A stretch of 64,000 bases of DNA from Dryomyza anilis (taxonomy: Eukaryota > Arthropoda > Insecta > Diptera > Dryomyzidae): contig OX638132.1 of NCBI GenBank assembly GCA_951804985.1, positions 19,387,529-19,451,528 on the forward strand, written 5' to 3'. Positions 47,577 through 58,270 of the stretch are shown here, piece after piece (the stretch's first letter is position 1; each line of letters opens with the position of its first letter). The notes beneath the pieces were generated by a model. It searched no databases, had not been told where the DNA came from, and saw only the letters and a list, made by a program, of their open reading frames with translations. The position numbers and the translations under genes were made by a program.

Positions 47577-48785
47577 TACCGAGACGATACTTGAAGAACC
47601 GTGTGTAACTCTAGACAAAATTAAAAAAACAAAACATATATATGTTTGCAATAACTTAAATAAAATAATCATTCTGAACATAAATATGTTGGAACAAAAA
47701 CAAAAATATGTTTAGCTGCTATTATAATAATTTTTGGCAATGCAATAATTCCAAATATCCAAAAAGCTTCAAAGATATATGTAATGCTTGCAAAATTATG
47801 TTTGGGAGAGCCCTTTTTTTGCAGCGTGTATATACTTTTTTATTTTATTTCCATTTCTCTGAGTGTACCGAGACGATACTTGAAGAACCGTGTGTAACTC
47901 TAGACAAAATTAAAAAAACAAACAAATTTTAAAGTTTGCTGCCTTCAACCCTTCATATATATATTTTTAATATCGTTTTTAAATGTAAACATAAATAAGT
48001 TTACATGTAAAAAAAAAAGATTTTCACATTCAAACATATATATGCTTGCAATAACTTAAATAAATTAATCATTCTGAACATAAATATGTTGGAACGAAAA
48101 CAAAAATATGTTTAGCTGCTATTATAATAATGTTTGGCAATGCAATAATTCCAAATATATAAAAAGCTTCAAAGACATATGTTTTGCGTGCAAAATTATG
48201 TTTGGGAGAGCCCTTTTTTTGCAGCGTGTATATACGTCTTTCTTTTATTTCCATTTCTCTGAGTGTACCGAGACGATACTTGAAGAACTGTGTGTAACTC
48301 TAGACAGAATTAAAAAAACAAACAAATTTTAAAGTTTGCTGCCTTCAACCCTTCATATATATATATTTTTAATATCGTTTTTAAATGTAAACATAAATAT
48401 GTTTAAATGTAAAAAAAAATGATTTTCACATTCAAACATATATATGCTTGCAATAACTTAAATAAATTAATCATTCTGAACATAAATATGTTGGATCGAA
48501 AACAAAAATATGTTTAGCTGCTATTCTAATAATGTTTGGCAATGCAATAATTCCAAATATCCATAAAGCTTCAAAGATATATGTTTTGCGTGCAAAATTA
48601 TGTTTGGGAGAGCCCTTTTTTGCAGCGTGTATATACGTTTTTCATTTATTTTCATTTCTCTGAGTGTACCGAGCCGATACTTGAAGAACTGTGTGTAACT
48701 CTAGACAAAATTAAAAAAACAAACAAATTTTAAAGTTTCCTGCCTTCAACCCTTCATATATATATTTTTAATATCGTTTTTATTT
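47290..48785 (+). repeat. ~400-bp tandem array, four units (first shortened)
   Basis: ATATGTTTAGCTGCTATTAT recurs at 47417, 47706, 48106 and 48507 (steps 289, 400, 401). Units share TGTTTGGGAGAGCCC, TTGCAGCGTGTATATAC and GAGTGTACCGAGACGATAC. The 400-bp units differ by only a few changes, so the array is young. Repeated 74-98 residue frames are a by-product. Confidence 0.93.
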
Positions 48786-49755
48786 GTACTGTTTCCTCCT
48801 TTATTCGATTTCCACTTGTCGTTCTGCCTGCCTTCCAGCCTTTCTTGCGTTTCCTGTTTTCTTTGCATAATTTATCAACGTTTAATATTTATTCATTTTA
48901 TTTATTTTCTTGCCATGTTTCCTCTTTACAGTTACATGTTTCCCGTTTGTCCGTGCGTCCGCATTTTATTTCCTCATCAGTTGACGCTGCTGTCCGTCCC
49001 CAGCTGCCTTTGAAGTTCCTGTAGATTTTTATCCGTGTTTCCTGTTTAATATTTTCTCAACATCCAATTTTGTTATCATCTGCGTCGTTCTGCTCAGTTC
49101 GTTCTGGGTCTGTGTGTGTGTGTGTGTTTTGCACATTTTGTGTAAAAACAAAATCCCAATTTAATTCAATTTTCCCATCAACGTATATTTTTGATTAAAT
49201 TTTATATTTTTCCCTATGCGAAACACAAACATTGCGCCCTGGTCTGCCCTTTGCGCACGCTGCCTCGCTGCCTCCATTTGCCATACTCCATACATCAATC
49301 GTTGGTGCGTTTATTTGATTTTTACAGTTTTATGTTATTCTTTTCGGAATTTTTAAGATTTGTTAACTTTGATTTTTTTTTGTTGTTTTTTGGGCGCTCC
49401 GTTGTATTAGGGCCGTTGCCGCCTGCACCGTGGTGTGTCACATCAAAGGGCACCGTTCGACTATGGTGTGAAACGCGTGTAAATAATATCGAAATTGATT
49501 AATTGATTGTGTTCTAGGAAAGCGACCTGTCTGTCTCTCTGTCCGTCTGTCTGTCTGTGAGTGCTGCTGGCTGTGTAGTTACTTTGCTGGGTGCCGCCGT
49601 AATTTCGTTCGTCAACAGAGCAACATGATTGAATATGTATTGACATGAAATGTACTTTCAGTTATTAAAAGAAAAATTAAACATATTTTCAATGCTTACT
49701 CTGTGAAAAGTTGTAATATATTCGATGCAGGTGTAAAAACTCAAAAAATACATAT
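48786..49755. other. Unique DNA, no gene recognised
   Basis: 48790-49650 is pyrimidine-rich with (GT)n at 49112-49130 and (GTCT)n at 49528-49560. Confidence 0.4.
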
Positions 49756-50324
49756 TAAACCAGTTGGGAAGGTTAGATCACATGGGAAATTTTAAAGTAG
49801 GGACATTTTATAGTAGGTGTTATTATAATAGTTAGGATTATCAAAATTATAGTCGGTCTAAGCCGACTATAAATACACTACACATATGTGTGGTTACCAT
49901 TCAAAGTTGTATATAGGTCACCAGGGTATACGAATCCTGAAAATAACTACAAACTTTCAATCGCTGAAGAATTTCCATTCATTTGATACCCATATTTACA
50001 AATGGGTAGGTGTACCGAATTTCGTTTTTTTTTTTGGAACCACAAGTCGTTTCGCGGGAGAACATTATTTTCATGTATTTGAGCATGAAGTCAAATTATA
50101 TTTGATCAAAAAAAGTTTACCTGAACACGTATACAGTAAAATTCACCCGTAGATGTGTTTTATATGATCAATTCGAACATAAGTGGTCGGTTCACAGGTC
50201 ATAATGGACTGACCATGCTCAGTTTTACTGAGAGACAGCGTATATATATAAGTAGTCTAAATTAGGAGTTTCATTTATTTAGCTCTTCTAGTTTTTCTGT
50301 AATCGTGATTTCAACAGACAGGCG

Positions 50325-50366
<42 letters not shown>

Positions 50367-50513
50367 AGGACAGACAGGCGCTAAATCGACTCAGGAGATC
50401 ATGCTGATCAAGAATATATATATACTTTTCCATACCGGAGATGCTTCCTTCTGGGTGTTATAAATGGCGTACCAAACTGAATATACCCTTTCACTCTTAG
50501 TGTAGGGTATAAA
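49756..50513 (-). mobile_element. DINE-1/Helentron-like element (e)
   Basis: In reverse: CCAGTTGGGAAGG, hairpin AGTCGGTCTAAGCCGACT, a (CAGA)n block at 50318-50375, GATCAAGAATATATATA, and TAGTGTAGGGTATAAAA at the 5' end. Close to elements (d) and (f). Confidence 0.9.
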
Positions 50514-50870
50514 ATAGCATTTTGAAAATTTGATTGTTGAAAATATTCAAAATATAAAATGCCATTCAATAGATCAACACGGTTCCAGAGCCAGGGGTGT
50601 TGCAGGGGGTTAGGCTTGTTTTTGGTCTGCCCCTCCCTACTCAGAAATGCTTAATATTTGAATATGAATTCATTAAAATAGTGGAAAATGATTATTAATT
50701 TATGAAAATGAAATCCAAAAGACTCATTATTATACAAGCAATATAATAAATTGGTTTTCGATAAAATGGGTCTTGTAAGGACCAACTATGAAAATGAAAA
50801 CTTTTTTAATGAGAAAAGTCTCTTTAATATCTTCAACTCTTTAAACATATTTTGTACCCGGGCTGCGCGT
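50514..50870. other. AT-rich DNA, nothing recognised
   Basis: No repeat end or coding signal seen. Confidence 0.4.
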
Positions 50871-51181
50871 AATAATATAATAATAGTTTGGCGCTACAGT
50901 CCTGTATAGAACTTCGGCCGAGCTCTCTCACCATTTTGAGCTGTGCGTGTTATATTTGTACTCAAAGTGGTGGGACCTACAGTTTATTGCCGAATCCGAA
51001 CGGCGGGTGAGAGCTTTTCATAGGCAATGTTTTACTCTCGTAGGTTTGCCATTTACTGCCGAGAGGTAGCGCGGTATAGAAAAATGTTTCTATGAAAAGA
51101 TGTTGTTAGCCCCAGTCCAGGCTTGAACCGGGGACCTTTCGGCTCGCAGTCCAACGCACTAACCACTGAGCTACCGCGGCT
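50871..51181 (-). mobile_element. tRNA-derived SINE, copy 4
   Basis: In reverse: GCCGCGGTAGCTCAGTGG head, B box GGTTCAAGCCT, tail ending AGGACTGTAGCGCCAAACTA then (TTA)n. CTGCGC occurs on both sides (50862 and 51180), a short possible target duplication. Confidence 0.9.
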
Positions 51182-51339
51182 GCGCATTGGTTTTTTTATT
51201 ATTTGTTTTTTGTTTTTAAACCATTTTTTAAATATTTTTTTTTACTATATACTGCAGAATATACTGGAGAAAAGAAAAGTGCAGTAACAAAAATATGTAT
51301 GCTGTTCTTAATCGAAATAAGGCTTGACTTTGGTTTTTT

Positions 51340-51935
51340 GTTGAATTTTTTTTAATTTTATATTCATTGTTATTATTCTTATGTATTGTTTTTGTGTTTT
51401 TACTTTCATATATTTTTTTGTTAATTTTGTTTTTGTTTCAGATTTTGTTTTTATTTTTGTTTATCTTTTGTTTGTTATGGCTTTTAGTTTTATTTATGTT
51501 TTATGCTTTTTTCGTTTTTGTTTTGCTTTTGTTTTACTATTCTTTTCTTTTTTTTTTATGATTATACGTTTGTGGTTTTATTTGGCATTTGTGTTTTTCT
51601 TTATTGCTTTTCTTTTCTTAATGTATTTTTGATTTTTTTTTTTTTTGGGTTTTTTGTGTTTTTGTATTTTTTTGCGAGTATGCTTTTGTGTATTTATTTG
51701 GCTTTTTTTTTTGTATTTCGCTTTTGTGTTTTCGATTTTGATTTTGTATTTGCGTTTTTGCTTTATTGTTTGTGTTTTGTTTTGCTTTATTGTTTTTGCT
51801 TTTGTTAATGAGTTTTTAATTTTGTGTTACTGCTTTTGTGTTTGTGTTTTGATTTTGTGTTTTTGCTTTTGCATATTATTAACTTTGTAAATATTAACTT
51901 TCGTTTTTGTGTTTTTGCTTTTGTAACAATTTTGT
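51340..51935. repeat. TTTTTG/TGTTTTTGC-rich low-complexity tract
   Basis: ~600 bp of imperfect TTTTGTGTTTTTGCTTTTG units. The complement (AAAAGCAAAAACACAAAA) occurs in the Helitron at 15700, so it may be a Helitron-derived expansion. The phenylalanine-rich frames here are not genes. Confidence 0.8.
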
Positions 51936-51981
51936 ATAATTTCGGTTCAGCGAACGACGCTGGAAATCGCAAATATCGCGT

Positions 51982-52689
51982 TTTTATACCCTACACTAAG
52001 AGTGAAAGGGTATATTCAGTTTGGTACGCCGTTTGTAACACCCAGAAGGAAGCATCTCCGGTATGGAAATAATATATATATTCTTGATTAGCATGATCTC
52101 CTGAGTCGATTTAGATTTCCGTCTTTCTGTCTGTTGAAATCCCTACTACTTAAAAAATTGAAGAGTTAGATGAATGAAACTGATAATTTAGATTACTTAT
52201 ACTTATTGTTACGCTGTATGTGCGAAAAAATTGGCTAGATCGTGGCCTGTTATCTGACCATTTATATTCAAATACCTCATATAAAATTTACATCCACAGC
52301 TCAATTTTATTTTATACGTGCTTAGGTAAACTTTTTTGGTCAAATATATAAGTATTGACTTCATGCACAAATACATGAAAATAATGTTTTCCCTCAAAAT
52401 GACTTGTGGTTCCCAAAATCGAATTTCGAAATTCGCTACCCATTTGTAAATATGGGTATCAAATGAATGGAAATTCTTCAGCGATCGCAAGTTTGTAGTT
52501 ATTTTCAGGATTCGTATTCCCTGGTGACCTATATACAACTTTGAATGGGGACCACACATATGTGTAGTGTATTTATAGTTGGCTTAGACCGACTATAATT
52601 TTCATAATCCTAACTATCATAATAACACCTACTATAAAATGTCGCTACTTTAAAATTTCCCATGTGATCTAACCTTCCCAACTGGTTTT
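51982..52689 (+). mobile_element. DINE-1/Helentron-like element (f)
   Basis: TTTATACCCTACACTAAGAG, AAAGGGTATATTCAGTTTGG, TATATATATTCTTGATTAGC, a very short GTCT block (52120-52135), hairpin AGTTGGCTTAGACCGACT and CCTTCCCAACTGG. Same subfamily as (d) and (e). Confidence 0.9.
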
Positions 52690-52870
52690 TAATTATGACA
52701 CTCTTATAGTTAATGAGCGATTAAAACTGAACATTTTGAGAATTTTTGTTCCTTTATGAATGGATTCATCGTCCAGAAGATATTTAGTAGTGATCGGAGA
52801 AATTTATAATAAAATGATCAATGCATATTTCTATACAATTTGTCAGCTGCCCAAATTTAATTGAATTCGA

Positions 52871-53140
52871 AAAGTTAATACTTAGTTTGTATTATATTAC
52901 GTTACATGTTTCAGAAAATTGCGATCGAAATTTTAGCCTTTTTTAACTTTTTAACATCTAAAAGTAGCGGTTATTGTTGAATTCCGTAAATGTGAAGAAA
53001 TGTGAAGAAAGTTAATACTTCGTTTGTATCATATTACGCTACATGTTTCAGAAAATTGCGATCGAAATTTTAGCCTTTTTTAACTTTATAACATCTAAAA
53101 GTAGCGGTTATTGTTGATTTCCGTAAATGTGAAGAAATTA
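52871..53140 (+). repeat. Tandem duplication, ~135-bp unit, two copies
   Basis: AAGTTAATACTTAGTTTGTA (52872) recurs as AAGTTAATACTTCGTTTGTA (53007), followed by an almost identical 125 bp ending GTAAATGTGAAGAA. Confidence 0.92.
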
Positions 53141-53579
53141 TGGTCACAAAATGAAAAAGTGTGATGTGATTCGGCAAACATGAAATGTACACCTCTGACC
53201 AAAATGAAAATTTGAAGCTAGTGAATGCTTTTTGAAAGATTTTGAAAGATGTCAACGCACGCAATTTAAATTCACATTTTTATACACCAACTTATTTTTT
53301 GTAAAAGTAATTCTTTGTTCGTGTAACTTTATTGACGTTTCTATTCACTTTTCACAGTTGCGGAATCCGCCCCCAGGTATAATGATTTTCTATTTCAGAT
53401 ATTGAACTGAAATATACCTGGACTTTAAAACATGTCTCTGGTTAGTCGCGAGTGGGCGTGTCGCGTGGGGCGAGTATTTTATAGCTATTAAAACTTCAGA
53501 ATCAGAAGTATGGGAATAGGAAAAAATATTTGTATGTTCTAACGTTGTATATTTAAAAATATTTTGTATATAAATTATT

Positions 53580-53660
53580 TGTATATTCTTGATAAGCATC
53601 ACCTCCTGAGTTGGTTTAGCTTTTGTCTGTCTATCTATCTGTCGATCTATATGTATTTTG
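53580..53660 (+). mobile_element. DINE-1-like fragment (g)
   Basis: TATATTCTTGATAAGCATCA then CTCCTGAGTTGGTTTAG and GTCTGTCTATC; the rest has decayed. Confidence 0.6.
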
Positions 53661-54285
53661 AAATTTCGATAACAGGACAAAAATTAGAAATAAATTAACA
53701 AAACTCAGAAATTGTCGTCCACTTTTGTACAAATACCTCATCTAAAACTAAAATATATAGGAGACTGTTGATCTTCGAGGCGAAGCGAACCTCATAACTT
53801 TATGCTAAAATATGTAAAAACATAGCAAACCAATTTGTTATACCATAAAAAGTCGAAACGACCCATACATATGGGTACTAAAAATAATATACACACAGAA
53901 AAATCCTCTTTTGGCATCAGGTTAATTGAACCAAAGTTTCAGTGTTGCAACCGAAATACATTTGTTGTAACCTCATGTCATTAAAATGAACGTAACTTAT
54001 TTTTCTACAACCGAAATGTTAGTCCGCGCAACTGCACGTACGGTTGCCGTAACCTCATGATTGTTTTTTTTCATTCTGCCAAAATTTACATTCGTGCATT
54101 TGTTACGGCGATTGAGAAAGTTGTTGTATCAACATAATAAATGACAAACGGCAACCTTATGTTTAATTATGGATACATGCGGAAATAATAAACGTCAAAA
54201 ATTTTCACATGTCGAAAACAATAGGAAATTCATTAATTAAATTACATTGTGAAATAAATATACAAATATTAATAAAATAATATAT

Positions 54286-54606
54286 GTAGCAGCGGTAGCT
54301 CAGTGGTTAGTGCTTTGGACTGCGAGCCGAAAGGTCCCCGGTTCAAGCCTGGACTGGGGCTAACAACATCTTTTCATAGAAACATTTTCTATACCGCGCT
54401 ACCTCTCGTCAGTAAATGCAAACCTACGAGAGTAAAACCATTGCCTATGAAAAAGCTCTCACCCGCCGTTTGAATTCGGCAATAAACTGTAGGTCCCACC
54501 ACTTTGAGTACAAATATAACACGCACAGCTCAAAATGGTGAGAGAGCTATGCCGAAGTTCTATACAGGACTGTAGCGCCAAACTATTATTTTATTATTAT
54601 TATTAT
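54286..54606 (+). mobile_element. tRNA-derived SINE, copy 5
   Basis: Head GTAGCAGCGGTAGCTCAGTG, B box GGTTCAAGCCT, tail AGGACTGTAGCGCCAAACTA then (TTA)n. Target duplication not clear. Confidence 0.9.
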
Positions 54607-54889
54607 ATTTATTCAAGACAAATTGCTCATTAGCTATTGATATATAATATAAATAAAAAATATGTAACCATATGTACCAATAGAAATAGTTTAATTATTT
54701 ATTGGTTATGAGGAAATAAAAAATAAGTGCGTGCAGATACATGTATCATTTCATAGTTTTTTTTTCAGGGAGCAGGAATTAGTAGATATACTTCTAAACT
54801 GTGTGGGCGAAATATTTACGTAACTATAATACATATAGAATACATAAGTTTTATATACATAAATAACTTTGTTATAATAACATTTCAAT

Positions 54890-55110
54890 TGGAGGTTTAG
54901 AAAACCTCATACTCACTGACTATGAGGTTGCGACAACCTCATGCTCACTAATTTGGAGGTTGTCACAACCTCATGATTACCGTTTTGGAGTTTACCACAA
55001 TCTCGTGTTCACCGACTTGGATGATGCCACAACCTCATGTTCACCGATTTGGAGGTTGCTCCAACCGCAATAACCGGAGTTTATTGCAACTACCATATCA
55101 CTTGTTGCCA
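54890..55110. repeat. ~36-bp minisatellite of small hairpins
   Basis: Seven or so units of the type GGAGGTTGTCACAACCTCAT plus CTCACCGATTT. Each unit contains an inverted repeat GAGGTTG..CAACCTC. Confidence 0.85.
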
Positions 55111-55153
55111 CAACCGAATGATTGGTTGCCGCAACAAATTAGTTTTCTGAGTG

Positions 55154-55333
55154 TACTGGGAAAAACTCTACGTAAAAGAATTCTACCGGGAAGAATTCTA
55201 CGGGAAAGTGTTCTACGGGAAAGAATTTTACGGGGAAGATATAAATAATAAAAATGTTCTTTATATTAATAAAATCACTCTATATCCTTGCATTCACAAT
55301 ATCTTGGCACGAGTCGTGCAAAGGTCCAGCTAG
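55154..55333 (+). mobile_element. Helitron 3' end fragment
   Basis: GGGAAGAATTCTACGGGAAA units, then the palindrome GCACGAGTCGTGC at 55302-55314 and CCAGCTAG|T at 55327-55334, the best Helitron 3' terminus in the window. The 5' part is missing; it starts at the end of the preceding MITE. Confidence 0.75.
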
Positions 55334-56599
55334 TATTGAAGAAATATTTTAATCCTCTTATAGTGGTCGCCGGAATTATGAATATTCAATGGATCAATTA
55401 TTTTTATTATACATATTTCTCGAATGTTTTATTCGAAAATATAAAAACAAATTAAAAAGGAATAAACAATTGCATCGGAAAAAACTAACCAAAGTGATTT
55501 ACATGAAAAAAAAACGTTGTTTTTTCTACTAACTATATTTAGAACACATGAAAGTACACACAGAAAAAAACCGAACGTAATTTTACAAAAATAATGACTA
55601 TTTAAGTGCATAAAATGTCCGTCTGTCCCCTCAAACATTGTTTGTGATTGCCCTACAAAAAGTGCTGGCATCAATAAAAGCGCGGGTTGATGCCAGGCGA
55701 TAACAGCATAAACAAAAACAACGGCAATGTGCTATCGGTAAGAGCGACTTTGTTGTATCAGTTGTATTTATAGCAGCATTGTTAGATATTGCTGTAATAG
55801 TGGTTGTTAAAATAGTTGTTGTTGTAATAGTTGTTGTAGCAAGTTAAAAAAGCAACAACTGTCTGCACCCTTTAGCTGCGTGTAATAGTTGGACAGACAA
55901 CGACACAACTAAATTTGTGCAGGGTATTAAATAACAAAAACCAAAACAAATAAAAACTAAAAAAAAAAAAATAATAACTGCCTGCCTGCTGCTTTTTTTT
56001 CATTTCAAAGGGTGTTTGTAATCCTGATGGAAATTTAGTTCAGCATGCAATCATTGTCTGATTTTAAATAAGGTAATATTCAGGTTTGATCACATCAGTG
56101 TTTGATCCAAAACGTGACGCTATTTGAAGTTTTATCCTTGCCAATTTTTTGTTGATTTGATTAAATATATGAAATACAAAACCTTGTTATAGTAAAATCA
56201 AAAAAAAATCTTTAAAATTGTATCCTGTAAAAAATAATACTTTACACTCAAAGTAATTTCAAGGACATTTTACGAAATTTTTGTTCGTAATTTTTAATTT
56301 CGCATAATATACGAATAATTCGTAGATTACACGAAACATTTGTAATTTCTATTTTTTTCTTAAATTATTTTTTACGAACGTTTCGTATATATCACAAATC
56401 AATATTCGTAAAATTAAAACAACAAAATTAATTACGAATATTTCGTTTAAATTACGAGATTTTTGTTGTATTATTTTCTATTACAATATTTTTTTTACGA
56501 AAGTATATCATATATTACGAATGAGCTTTACATTTTACGAATAAAATATTCAATTAATTACGTATCTTTCGTATTATGTACGAATAAAATCTACAAATA
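55334..56599. other. Unique DNA plus a TTACGAA-rich stretch
   Basis: 56247-56600 begins TA|CACTCAAAGTAATTTC and is dense in TTACGAA/TTCGTAA inverted blocks; probably another MITE, right end not found. At 55564 a single CACACAGAAAAAAACCG end follows TA. No gene. Confidence 0.45.
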
Positions 56600-58270
56600 A
56601 ATAATAATAATAGTTTGGCGCTACAGTCCTATATAGAACTTCGGCCGAGCTGAGTATGTCTTACACCGTTTCAAAAAACCGAGGCACTTGGCCGCTTCTT
56701 TCGACACATCAAATATGTGGTCATTCCAACGGAGGTCACATTGAATTGATATACCCAGAACGTCAAGAGCAGCTGACTGCGCAATATCCACAGAGTCCAT
56801 ATTGAGGGGAGGGAGGGGTGAATCCATACTTTTATGAGATAACAGACAACATTGGGTCTTGCTAGCATTAAAGTCAACTCTATTTGCAAGACCCCACTCG
56901 GAGATTGTTTTAAGGTCATTGTTGAGTGTATTGTGCGCCTTTTACTCTCAATCTCCACAGAGTTTGGGCGCTTGTTGAACGAATATGAGTGACAAATGTT
57001 ACTGTCATCTGCAAAGGAATGGATTGGGTTCTGGGTCGATGACAGATGGTCATTGATAAAAACCAGAAATAGGGACGGGGATAGGACAGAACCCTGCGGG
57101 ACTCCAGAATTGATGGAATGTTGTTCTGAGAAAACACCATCCATCACAACTCGTATTGAACGACCCTGGAGAAAACTCGATATCCATCGAGTAAAAGAAT
57201 TACCGACACCAAATGCAATTAGTTTTGAAACGAGGGCTTTATGCCACACTCGATCAAAAGCCTTGGAAATATCGAGAGCAACCACCTTACTCTCCCCGAA
57301 AAGATGAATACAATTATTCCACTTTTCGGAGAGGATAGTTCACAAGATAGTTCTCCAGATAGTTCACAAGGTGGAAGTTTATTACGCTTTCTATTACCTT
57401 GGATAGCGCAGAGCATATTGCAATGGGTCGGTAATTAGCAGGGTTCGTAGCCTCACCCTTTTTCGGAACTGGCTGGACATTGGCAACCTTCCAACAAGAT
57501 GGAAAAACTCCTGTCTTGTAGGAGATGTTGAAAAGGTTACATGCTTTGTTTATATTGAGATTTGCTAAAACCTTTTTAACTGCCCGAGTTCGAAAATGTA
57601 TCTCCGGCATTGCAGAAGAAACAAATTCAACGACGGGCAGTGGTTGATTGCTATATGGGGGCGTTGAATTATTTGCAAATAATTCTGCCAAGAGATTAGC
57701 TTTATCAACCGGGTCAGTGAAGGTCTGGCCATTCATAACAAGGGCTGGAGTAGACGATGTCGTCTGATTCTTCACCCTTTTAACAAATGACCAGAAATTT
57801 TTACTACCTCTATGGTAGAGAAGGACCTTTTTGCGCGCGTTTTGTTCGTGTAGAAACTTTTCACGCGCGATCACGGCATTACAGCGATTCCTAGCCTGTA
57901 TGCGAAGTCTTTCAGTATCAGCAATCTTATTAGAACGCCAATTCTGAAAGGCTACCTCTTTCGACCTGACTGCAATCCTGCAAGTCTCATTAAACCAAGA
58001 GTGGTCCTTGGGTTTAATGCTAATCTTTTTAGAAGGTATGAAGGACCGCATACATTTAACGCAATCCAATTTGCTTTTTCGTAAAGCCATACAGTTCTCT
58101 TCGGGGCTTTAATCGAAGAGACGCGTAAACTAGAATACGAAAATGCAGCGGAAACAATACAGTGGTCGGAATTACCAAGAGGAGCAAGGACTTTTACATC
58201 TTGTGTTCTCAACATGTTTTTACACGAAGAGGTTATTTCGGTAATCTCGATTTGAATGACATTTTCATTT
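56600..58270 (-). mobile_element. LINE fragment fused to the SINE tail
   Basis: A jockey/CR1-like LINE piece (end of endonuclease, linker, part of reverse transcriptase) read on minus stops inside the reverse transcriptase region at ~56651. It is joined directly to AGCTCGGCCGAAGTTCTATA and the rest of the SINE tail, ending in (ATT)n at 56600-56615. AAATAAAT at 56598 and 58272 might be a short target duplication. Confidence 0.8.
56651..58250 (-). pseudogene. Broken jockey/CR1-like LINE ORF2 (endonuclease end and reverse transcriptase)
   Basis: From the 5' side: LAPLGNSDHCIVSAAFS (58215-57952), the SDH end of an APE-type endonuclease; a long linker (58090-57314) with NYRPIAICSALSKVIES, the start of the RT domain; then 57285-56671 with MVALDISKAFDRVWHKALVS, GVPQGSVLSPSLF and the catalytic SFADDSNICHSY; and 56827-56651 with AKCLGFLKRCK. 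Deletions remove the block after NINKAC (before LFNISYK) and the YGFR-type block before ESKVVALDISKAF. Several frameshifts. The N-terminal endonuclease, ORF1 and RT thumb are missing. Confidence 0.88.

Larger units (their letters stand above)
53892..55153. mobile_element. TA-flanked MITE (CACACAGAAAAAT) with nested SINE and hairpin minisatellite
   Basis: TA|CACACAGAAAAATCC at 53892 and TTAGTTTTCTGAGTG|TA at 55153. The interior is built of GTTGCAACCG/AGGTTGCACAACCT palindromes, like the short element at 31911. SINE copy 5 is inserted at 54286. Confidence 0.75.

Noticed and set aside
47419..48332. Repeated 74-98 residue frames (MFSCYYNN...) as a small gene family
   Set aside because: They are identical because the DNA is a young ~400-bp tandem array; composition matches AT-rich non-coding DNA.
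49191..49502. 103-codon frame
   Set aside because: Pyrimidine-rich DNA with no family motif and no splice-linked neighbours.
51367..51890. Overlapping phenylalanine/leucine-rich frames resembling membrane proteins
   Set aside because: Low-complexity TTTTTG tract; hydrophobic translation is expected from T-rich DNA.
54890..55110. CRISPR-like pattern of short palindromic repeats
   Set aside because: Units are adjacent without unique spacers, inside a eukaryotic MITE; no cas genes.
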